Origin: Phytophthora sp. 'mugwort'
Lineage: Eukaryota; Oomycota; Peronosporomycetes; Peronosporales; Peronosporaceae
DNA: 64,000 nucleotides
NCBI GenBank assembly: GCA_033558025.1
Contig: JAUCEF010000002.1
Coordinates: 124,001-188,000 of the forward strand
Reading direction: 5' to 3'
In this document: in pieces, positions 56,647 to 64,000 of the stretch
Position numbering within the stretch: position 1 is the first letter of the stretch
How the letters are laid out: each line of letters begins with the position of its first letter
Notes under the pieces: model-generated
Database searches by the model: none
The model's input: the letters and a program-made list of their open reading frames with translations, nothing else
Told to the model about the DNA's origin: nothing
Translations under genes and position numbers: made by a program

Positions 56647-59600
56647 TTACTCGTAGTCCGATAGGGGCGGGCAGCTGCACACAAGGTGACGGTCACCATG
56701 CACGTTGTCGACACGGCCCACAGACGGCCAGTACGTCTTGTTCTTGCCGCCCTGGTGCCACGGGGCGGGGAAAGCGGCCTGTTCGCGCGAGTACTTGCGG
56801 TCCCAAACAGCAGCCGTAACCTGGTCCACCGTGTGCGGAGCGTGCTTGAGCGGGGAATCGTTCACAGCGATGACGCCCGTGGCGACGTCCTCAATCTCGC
56901 GACGAATAATGGCTAAGGCCTCGCAGAAGCGGTCCATCTCGGCCTTGCTCTCACTCTCTGTGGGCTCGATCATGAGCGTGCCGGGCACTGGCCAGGACAT
57001 GGTGGGGCTGTGGAAACCGAAGTCCTGAAGACGCTTGGCCACGTCCTCCTCCACAATGCCAAACTCCTTGAATGGGCGCATGTCGATGATGAACTCGTGC
57101 GCACACGTACCGTTGGCACTGCGGAAGACCACCTCGTAATGGCGTTCCAGTTTCTTGGCCATGTAATTAGCGTTGAGAATGGCCGTGGTCGTAGCCTGCT
57201 TGAGACCGTCTTCGCCCAGCATATTAATGTACATCCAAGGGATCGGCAGAATACCAGCGCTACCGAAGGGCGATCCACTGACAGCCGACTCCGTCTTCTT
57301 CACCGTGTGCTCACCCTCACCACCCGTAGGCATCACCGAATGTCCCGGCAGGAACGGGGCCAGGTGGGCAGCCACACCGATGGAGCCCACACCGGGGCCA
57401 CCGCCACCGTGCGGAATGCAGAAGGTCTTGTGTAGATTCAAGTGGCACACGTCAGCGCCAATGTCGCCAGGGTTGCATAGAGCCACCTGTGCGTTCATGT
57501 TAGCGCCATCCATATAGACCTGAGCACCGTGCGAGTGAATGAGGTCCACCATGTCCTTGATACCCGGCTCGAACACTCCGAAGGTCGACGGGTACGTGAT
57601 CATGAAGGCACTCAACTTGTCTGAGTGCTCAGCAGCCTTGGCAGCAAGGTCCTCGCGGTCTACGTAACCGTTCTCGTCCGACTTGACCACTACGACCTTC
57701 ATGCCCGCCATGACAGCACTGGCCGGATTGGTGCCGTGAGCCGACACTGGGATGATGCACACGTTACGGTGGCCCTGACCAATCGAACGCTGATAATTGC
57801 GGATCGTCAGAAGACCAGCGTACTCGCCCTGGGCGCCACTCTGCGGCTGCGTGGACACAGCGCTGAAGCCCGTGATGACAGCAAGCGAGTGGTTCAGCGA
57901 GTCAATGAGCTCGCGATAACCAACACTCTGGTCCTCCGGTACGAACGGGTGCATGTTGGTAAACTCGGGCCATGAAATGGGGGCCAGTTCCGCCACGGCG
58001 TTCAGCTTCATTGTGCAGCTTCCAAGCGATATCATGGAGCGGTTGAGGGCCAGATCCTTGTCTTCGAGCTGCTTCAAGTAGCGGGTGAGCTCCGTCTCTG
58101 AGCGGTACTTGCGGAAGATATCGTGGTGCAAGTACGGTGTCGTACGGCGCAGACCTTCAGGAATGCTCTTCTGCTGGATCTCATCTGCGCGAGCACCAAG
58201 GGCGTCGCCCAGGTCCTTAGGGAGGTCGTTCTCCGCGGCGCCGAACGCCAGCAGCAGCTTCTCCAGGTCCTTTAAGTCGACGCTTTCGCCCATGGACACA
58301 CCCACGCGCTTGTCGTCAATGATGCGAACGTTCACACCGCGTTTCGTGGCTTCAGCCGCCACATCCGCTGCCGTCTTGCCGGACTGTGACACATCAATCT
58401 CCAGAGTGTCAAAGAAAGCATCGTTCATTACCTTGCATTTCGGCGCAAACTTCTCCAGACCGGCTGCCAGAGTCGCCGCGTACAGATTGGCACGAACAGC
58501 AATAGCGTTCAGTCCCTCAGGGCCGTGATAGATAGCGTAAGCAGCCGCCATGTTAGCAAGCAGCGCCTGTGCCGTGCAAATGTTGCTGGTCGCCTTGTCA
58601 CGACGAATGTGCTGCTCGCGGGTCTGCATAGCCATACGCACCGCAGGCTCTCCACGCGCATCAACCGACACGCCGATGATACGGCCCGGCATCTTGCGAT
58701 AGTATTTCTTCGTCGTGGCCAGGAAGGCCGCGTGCGGGCCCCCGAACATCATCGGAACACCGAAGCGCTGAGCCGAACCTAGAGCAATGTCGGCGCCCCA
58801 CTCCCCAGGCGGCGTGAGCTGCGTCAGACTGAGCGGGTCCGTGGCCACGGCCACCACAAGCTTGGACTTGTGGGCCTCGTCCACAAAATCACGGTAGTCG
58901 TTAACAGCTCCAAACGTGGTTGGGTACTGCAGTAGCACGCCACTGTATCCCTGGTCCTTGAGGTCGAGGTCGGTCTTGGGGTTCCCCACCACGAGCTCGA
59001 TTCCAACGTTCTCAGCGCGCGTCTGCATCATGCCGATAGTCTGCGGGTGTGCGTCCTGATCCACGAAGAATTTAGTGCGCTTGCCGTTAAAGTTGCCGTG
59101 GGCCAGGGCCATGGCCTCGGCGGCGGCCGTAGCCTCATCCAGCAGTGAGGCGTTGGCGAACTCGAGTCCTGTCAGGTCCAAGATCATAGTCTGGAAGTTA
59201 AGCAGCATCTCGAGGCGGCCTTGGGATACCTCGGCCTGGTACGGCGTGTAACTTGTGTACCATCCGGGGTTCTCGAGGATGTTGCGCACGATGGGCGCGG
59301 GCGTGAACGTGTCGTTAAAGCCCATGCCGATGAAGGACTTAAGCGTCTGGTTCTTGGCCGCCAGCTCCTTGAGTTTGGTCAGTGCCTCACTCTCGCTAAG
59401 CGGCGGAGGAAGGACCAGCGGCTTAGTCAAGCGGATCTCGGCCGGCACCGTAGCGGCCACAAGGTCCTCGATGCTGTCGAAGCCGACGGTGGCCAGCATG
59501 GCCTTACGGTCCTTCTCGGACGAGACGCCCAGGTGGCGGTGCAGGAACGCGTCGGCCGGTGCGTAGGCACTCGACGTGGCCATCGCGCGCGCGGCCACGG

Positions 59601-59649
59601 CCCGGGCCAGCACCACGCGACGCGCTGACAGGACGCGCGGGAGCAGCAT
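56647..59649 (-). CDS. GLDC: Glycine dehydrogenase (decarboxylating), P-protein, mitochondrial
   Basis: One exon, 1,000 aa, the usual length for the P-protein. The first ATG in this frame is at 59649; upstream extension would need a GTG. The first 30-odd residues are Arg/Ala-rich without acidic residues, a mitochondrial targeting peptide. Then come the FLHRHLG block of the N-terminal half, GFNDTFTPAPIVRNILENPG near 59330, GSCTMKLNAVAELAP near 58000, and the PLP-binding lysine in LHKTFCIPHGGGGPG near 57430. The enzyme decarboxylates glycine and transfers the aminomethyl group to the lipoyl arm of H-protein, the first step of the glycine cleavage system. Both catalytic-type halves typical of eukaryotic P-protein are present and no frame is broken. 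Antisense open frames over it are artefacts of its GC-rich codons. Confidence 0.96.
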   Translation of the reverse strand: MLLPRVLSARRVVLARAVAARAMATSSAYAPADAFLHRHLGVSSEKDRKAMLATVGFDSIEDLVAATVPAEIRLTKPLVLPPPLSESEALTKLKELAAKNQTLKSFIGMGFNDTFTPAPIVRNILENPGWYTSYTPYQAEVSQGRLEMLLNFQTMILDLTGLEFANASLLDEATAAAEAMALAHGNFNGKRTKFFVDQDAHPQTIGMMQTRAENVGIELVVGNPKTDLDLKDQGYSGVLLQYPTTFGAVNDYRDFVDEAHKSKLVVAVATDPLSLTQLTPPGEWGADIALGSAQRFGVPMMFGGPHAAFLATTKKYYRKMPGRIIGVSVDARGEPAVRMAMQTREQHIRRDKATSNICTAQALLANMAAAYAIYHGPEGLNAIAVRANLYAATLAAGLEKFAPKCKVMNDAFFDTLEIDVSQSGKTAADVAAEATKRGVNVRIIDDKRVGVSMGESVDLKDLEKLLLAFGAAENDLPKDLGDALGARADEIQQKSIPEGLRRTTPYLHHDIFRKYRSETELTRYLKQLEDKDLALNRSMISLGSCTMKLNAVAELAPISWPEFTNMHPFVPEDQSVGYRELIDSLNHSLAVITGFSAVSTQPQSGAQGEYAGLLTIRNYQRSIGQGHRNVCIIPVSAHGTNPASAVMAGMKVVVVKSDENGYVDREDLAAKAAEHSDKLSAFMITYPSTFGVFEPGIKDMVDLIHSHGAQVYMDGANMNAQVALCNPGDIGADVCHLNLHKTFCIPHGGGGPGVGSIGVAAHLAPFLPGHSVMPTGGEGEHTVKKTESAVSGSPFGSAGILPIPWMYINMLGEDGLKQATTTAILNANYMAKKLERHYEVVFRSANGTCAHEFIIDMRPFKEFGIVEEDVAKRLQDFGFHSPTMSWPVPGTLMIEPTESESKAEMDRFCEALAIIRREIEDVATGVIAVNDSPLKHAPHTVDQVTAAVWDRKYSREQAAFPAPWHQGGKNKTYWPSVGRVDNVHGDRHLVCSCPPLSDYE

Positions 59650-60672
59650 TCTACTTGAGAGGGACCGACAGACGAACGTTCGAATCACGGCGTAAATACG
59701 CGAGTGCGTTTTGCAGGCCAGTCAGTGTGCACGCGGATCTTATTGGGCCGTAGTCGTCCTATCCTAATTGCGCGCATCTTCGGCATCCAATCGTAGCGAT
59801 CATGATAAACTCCTGCTGCGATTGGATATAAAATGTTAAATTCGTACAGACCAATCGCACACAGGGTTACCGCCATTATTGTTTAGCTTGATGTGCTGCA
59901 TCAAGTCGACCGCGCGCTTCATCAATGTTCCCGGTCATAATCAAGCGATAGGCTCGCCTAGTGCGTTTCGGATGGTGCATGCATTAGTTAGATCGTATCC
60001 TTGGTTTAACAATTAATCGGCACATCCTGAAAGTAGCTGGTACTGTATCTTTCCGATCTACTGATTCTAAGGAAATTTGTTGTAACTGACGACATCATGA
60101 AGGCTTTCCTGTTCTATTCCAGTTTTTAGGCACGGACGAGTTTTTTGCCTTCGTTCCAAGTGGGTTCCAGACTGCTTAAAGCTCAAGAGCATTCGGCTGA
60201 AAACAAGTCCGAGCTAGTTTCTGTTTTGTCACTAACGTAAAAAAAACAGTAGCAATGGTGAGGTTCGACCGCATATTGCCGTTGTAAGGAGAGAAAACGC
60301 CACCAACACCACCAACATGGTAACTCTAGCCGTATACTATTCAGATATTGCTTCAGGAACCACAAGGGAAAGCTATTCGTCAGGCAGTGCACTTATTTTA
60401 AGTTGAAGCTTTCATCTGCAGACGTTGAAGAAACTACAGTAGTTATTGTCAAGATCACTTCATGTAGAGTTCAGTCAACTCTCAGCGCGTCGGTTACATC
60501 GGGGTATCATCGGTCTGAAAGATTATTAAATTAAGACGTCAGCCTCTGGATATTTCGTTTCTGAATCCCCACGCTCGAGCTGTGATTGTCAGCTGAAGTA
60601 ACTTTTGGAAACGTAGAGCAAAATTTTCTTCGATCCTGGTATTGCCAGCACAAATCATCGCCACAAAACGGT
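59650..60672. other. Intergenic, 1.0 kb
   Basis: No gene recognised. It holds the glycine dehydrogenase promoter and the 3' end of the next gene. The short frames at 59685-59876 and 60183-60392 (minus) have no features. Confidence 0.5.
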
Positions 60673-62215
60673 CTACAACGGTGCAAAGATTAGTGTGGGG
60701 TTGGACTGGAAGAGCAGCTCCTGCACAGCCACGTAGTCAAAGCTGCCAGACTGCAGGTTTGACACGACGCGAGCGACGCTCTTGGTGAATTTTGGCACTC
60801 GCTCCGTGTCGCGCCGACGCCCGTCATGTCGAACTTTGCCTTCCCAGCCATTTTCTCCGCACAGCGTGAGCCACCTCGACTCTTTCAAAATTAGAGGCTG
60901 ATAGTGTTTGCCGCCAGCTGCGGGATCTCCAATCGATGTGAGGAATGCAGACAATTTTTCGTAGCTTTTCTGTGGCTGCAAAAGTTACAAGTGAACCACA
61001 AACTTTTAGACGCATTGCCATTTAACAAATCACGTGACGCTGGCCACTCACCCGAAACCAGAAAACCATGCCAGCCTCTTCTCTCAGTGTCAGCATTTCG
61101 AGGAAGTTTTGCTCGAAGCACATGTATTTGTAGTCAAAGTGTTGCTTCTGCAGAGTATTATGGTTGTCGAATACCCTGTGTGAGCACAATCAAATAAGCC
61201 GTGAGCAGGCCTGTAACCAAGATATAGTAGACCAATGACTCATACCATTTCCGCTCCGTGTCGAAGATAAATAGCGCAGGCTCCAATACGTCGCGAGGTA
61301 CGAGCTGATACGTTCGCTCTAGCTCGGCAATAGACAGGAACACAGTCCGGTTCACACATGGAGCAGTTGGCCATTTCGCAAGCGACGGTGGACGCTGAAC
61401 CGGATGCTCACTTGGTATCACAATATTTCGCTTTTTCAAACGTTGTTGGTGCAAGTGTTCAAGTTCTTTTGTGATCGAGTACACGCGCTCGACTTCTTCC
61501 TTTCTGGTAGCTTTTTGTAGACGATGCAGACGACTTTCCGTCATTACCAAATTCTGCAATCGTTCCATCTGAATGACCAGCATGACAGGGATTAGCTTCT
61601 CGGCAAACAACAACATCTTGATAACAGTCACCATTGCTCACCAACTGCTCTGGCTGTAAGTTGACCTCGTACGCGTTGCGTGCTTTGAGCTCGACGCGTA
61701 GCTCGCTCGTCGACATGGCCCATGGATCACAAATTTTGCCCAAAGACGCGAATCGCAAGTAAATGGTGTCGTTGTTGAGGATATCTACGAGACACATGAG
61801 TACAGTATTAGTTAATGTCGCTGACCGCGGTGACAGCCATTTCGCAATGATTAGTTCTATTCGGCTCACAGTAGCCATCCAACGTTCCGTCCAGGCGAAG
61901 TATTCGACCTTTGAACGTGTAAAAGTGCTCGACAAGAGGGAGATTCGCGAATGGATTTTTGGAGATAGTCCATTGACTCACGATGAAGCGTTGCAAGTCG
62001 TCCATTTTGGCGGAGGGTGGCACGATTGCAGGAAACTTTTCTTGCTTAAACACTGGCGAGCAAATTTCGACGATAGCTCCACTGTTGGACTCGTTGCTGC
62101 TGTTTGAACGTTCGCTTGGTACAATTTGGCAGGTAGCAACAAACACTGTCAACTTTTCTGGCTGCTTGACCATTGCACGCTGCCTTGCCAGGGATGGCTG
62201 CTTCAAAGAATCCAT
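60673..62215 (-). CDS. Uncharacterised soluble protein, five exons
   Basis: Exons 62215-61870, 61784-61642, 61568-61246, 61175-61052 and 60975-60673 give 412 aa. The four introns (61785-61869, 61569-61641, 61176-61245 and 60976-61051; 70-85 bp) have GTGAGC, GTGAGC, GTATGA and GTGAGT donors, end in AG, and keep codon phase throughout. The hydrophobic stretch seen if the intron at 61176-61245 is read through disappears on splicing, so this is not a membrane protein. The product has a beta-rich N-terminal part (LTVFVATCQIVPSE; HFYTFKGRILRLDG), a central charged helix (61550-61440) and a mixed C-terminal part (VFDNHNTLQKQHFDYKYM; LTLREEAGMVFWF). I do not recognise the family. The number of phase-consistent introns is strong evidence that it is real. 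Confidence 0.75.
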
Positions 62216-62438
62216 CGATGCAATACGGATGCTTGATCCGAAGCGTCGCCAAGAAGAGAAAAGCGGAACTGAATAATACAAGTTTGCCGTAATTGTCGAC
62301 GGACGTGCGTTTTAATCAGCATGGACAAAATGGTAAAATCCTCTGCTGACCGAAAAGACACTCGATTTATCTAACATGACGCCTAAAAGAAGCCCCGCTG
62401 CAAACACAGAATAAATTTCAGACCTGAGCGGGAGCTTT

Positions 62439-63528
62439 CTAGCTGAGCCAGATGGCACGAGTGGAGACGAACACCACAAATGCGAAGATGAAGACGAACA
62501 CATCGTCCAGCGACTTGCGGCCTTTCGCCAGGAATTCTACACAGCAAAGACAAGCAATTCTACCATCAGCTTTCTCTAGTTCTTCACATACAAAAATTCG
62601 AAACACCCAGCTCACCTTTCAGCACCGGTCGACTGGAAAGCACCACGTTCGCCAGGAATCCCAGATCTCCCTCCTGCGGGCTCTTCACATCCGGCAGCTC
62701 CAGCGCCTTATGCAGTGCCTTTGCACCCGTCGACACTAGCATCCTCACCACTAGTACGCATAGTACAATCGGTGGATGAGCCACCAGCGACGTGAAGAAG
62801 AAGCCCAGATCCGCCACGTCCGGCAGCCAGCCGGAGCCGAGACTCACTGCACTTGCATCCATCTTGAGCTGCTGTGTCAGCAGACGCTCCAGCTTCAGCC
62901 TCGTCTCGGGCTCCACCTGCTCACGCTCGAACTGGAGTCGGATGGACTCCATGGGGACGCCTCTAGCGATCAGATCCTGGTAGCTCATGAACACCTGGTC
63001 GTCGGCCGCCAGACTCACGGTAATTAACCGCAAATCCATGCACACCGCAGCGTAAACCGCCGCCGCAATGATAAGCAGCAGCACCAGTTTCTCCTCCAGC
63101 ACGTACAGCCTCAACGCCGTCGAGTGACGACTGAATGCCGGCGCAGTCAGAGCCTCCGGTAGCTTCTCCTGGTCTTTCTTCTCCTCCTGGTTCATCTCGT
63201 GATCCGTAGGGTCCGTGAGTATCGCGTTGCCTAGCATCTCCTGCACTGTCTTCTCCTTTCGGCGGCGTCGGGCGACCGCGTCCCGTCGTCGCTGCACCGG
63301 ATCCACGCGTGACGGGATCTTGAGCTCTGATGGCGGCTCCGAGTCAGCGGCCAGTAGCTCCTCAACGCCCTCGTCCACTTGCTGCTCCAGCGGGGGCGTC
63401 TTGAGTGACGAGACCTGACCCTTCAGTAGCTTGAGTCGATTATCGCTGCCCTGCAGCACGCGGGCGCGGCGCGCGGCGCGCTTCTCCGCCGCGGTCAGCG
63501 CGCGCTTGGGCGCTTCGTCCTCGGCCAT
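62439..63528 (-). CDS. GET2/CAML-like tail-anchored protein insertion receptor subunit
   Basis: Exons 63528-62616 and 62536-62439 with a 79-bp GTGAGC..GTAG intron in phase, 336 aa. ATG at 63528. Residues about 10-37 read TAAEKRAARRARVLQ then a SDNRL-KLLKG pattern. This closely follows the basic N-terminal motif of animal CAML and yeast Get2 (Arg-rich helix, Ser, Arg, hydrophobic, Gly) that contacts the Get3/TRC40 ATPase. A long charged linker leads to three hydrophobic segments at about 145-168, 240-265 and, in the second exon, 312-333 (VFVFIFAFVVFVSTRAIWL). Three C-terminal membrane helices after a cytosolic basic N-terminus is the Get2/CAML topology. It should act in the ER membrane with a Get1/WRB partner. 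The assignment rests on motif and topology; overall similarity is low. Confidence 0.72.
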
Positions 63529-64000
63529 AGTAGAGTGACACTTCGGTGGTTGTAACTCAGTCAATATCTACTCTATAGCTAGAAAGTGCTGATCAAATGT
63601 GCTGTTAGGGCTTGCCAACAACCGGTACTGGTATACAGTACATGGCATGTACTGTATACCGGTACCGGAAATAGTACTATAAAGTAATAGTATTAAAATA
63701 ATATTATCAGTGATAATAATTATTATTTTTAAGTGCAGCGGTTATTACTAATGACCTGTTATTGGTAGGGAAACCCAAGAAATATTACCAAAAAGCTAAT
63801 ACTTTCGAGGAAGAGAAAGGCCGCGCTCAGCTGCAGCGATCCTCTAAACGGGTGGCAGCAAGGCCTTTCCTCTCCTCATTCCGCGATTTTCCAGGTGGAG
63901 CAAGCTGGAGACGATGAAGTGCTCCAAAGCTGACTGCTTTTTGATCGACGTATCCAAAATGGCCCCTTGCCGCATTTGTAACGCCTAGTTCATCATGTGT
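63529..64000. other. Intergenic end of window
   Basis: Promoter side of the GET2/CAML-like gene, then AT-rich sequence (63670-63790). The last 200 bases have no open frame I can assign. Another gene may begin beyond the window. Confidence 0.4.
63622..63668. repeat. Near-perfect 23-bp palindrome
   Basis: The arms are 63622-63644 and 63646-63668 with a 1-nt spacer and one mismatch. The arm begins CCGGTACTGGTATACAG. It sits about 100 bp upstream of the GET2/CAML-like start codon. Confidence 0.9.

Noticed and set aside
57010..59628. Several plus-strand open frames of 85-147 aa
   Set aside because: Shadows over the glycine dehydrogenase gene, produced by its GC-biased third positions.
60183..60392. 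Possible tRNA-like GGTTCGACC segment near 60262
   Set aside because: No matching acceptor, D-arm or anticodon-arm pairing could be drawn around it. No convincing tRNA, rRNA or CRISPR array was found in the window.
61158..61634. Open frame with a C-terminal hydrophobic helix
   Set aside because: The hydrophobic stretch lies in an intron with GTATGA donor and CACAG acceptor; splicing keeps the frame and removes it.

Overview
The window is oomycete nuclear DNA, most probably Phytophthora or a close relative. The evidence is mixed. Genes are compact and carry few short introns (51-126 bp) with GTRNGY donors. One gene has a Crinkler (CRN) effector header, and another resembles the oomycete M96/bZIP-like family. 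Gene-rich blocks alternate with blocks of decayed transposons. The species cannot be named from the sequence alone.

Layout. (1) 0.8-10.4 kb: a divergent pair, a coiled-coil protein with a dynein-adaptor-like CC1 box (minus) and a very large CHD6-9-type chromatin remodeller (plus). (2) 10.5-32.0 kb: a transposon graveyard. It holds a mariner-like element with both ends visible, a Mutator-like (MULE) transposase carrying a Ulp1 protease region, a PIF/Harbinger transposase, two strong hairpins, a Tc1/IS630-type transposase, a LINE, pogo-like pieces, a Pif1/Helitron-type helicase and a hAT transposase. All are interrupted by stops or frame changes. (3) 32.3-34.4 kb: an intact APC-superfamily transporter isolated between transposon blocks. 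(4) 35.2-39.4 kb: a second, diverged MULE-Ulp1 element on the opposite strand. (5) 40.8-63.5 kb: a gene-dense block with an OSCA/TMEM63 channel, a large unknown membrane protein, an M96-like protein, a frameshifted CRN, a small three-exon gene, tepsin (AP-4 accessory protein), mitochondrial glycine dehydrogenase, an unknown five-exon gene and a GET2/CAML-like ER protein.

I rebuilt exon structures by hand by requiring consensus splice sites and matching codon phase. This extended or revised several genes: 842-2719, 3698-10448, 40804-43348, 48321-49740, 51329-51856, 52296-54903, 60673-62215 and 62439-63528. Several starts were moved to a true ATG where the longest open frame began at a non-ATG codon.

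The genes are unrelated housekeeping or regulatory genes and do not form one pathway. A recurring theme is intracellular trafficking: the adaptor-like coiled coil, tepsin and GET2/CAML. The most unusual locus is 49.9-51.9 kb. There a CRN header precedes a domain resembling a trypsin-fold protease that appears to have lost its catalytic histidine. The two parts lie in different frames, and an uncharacterised intron-rich small gene diverges from it.
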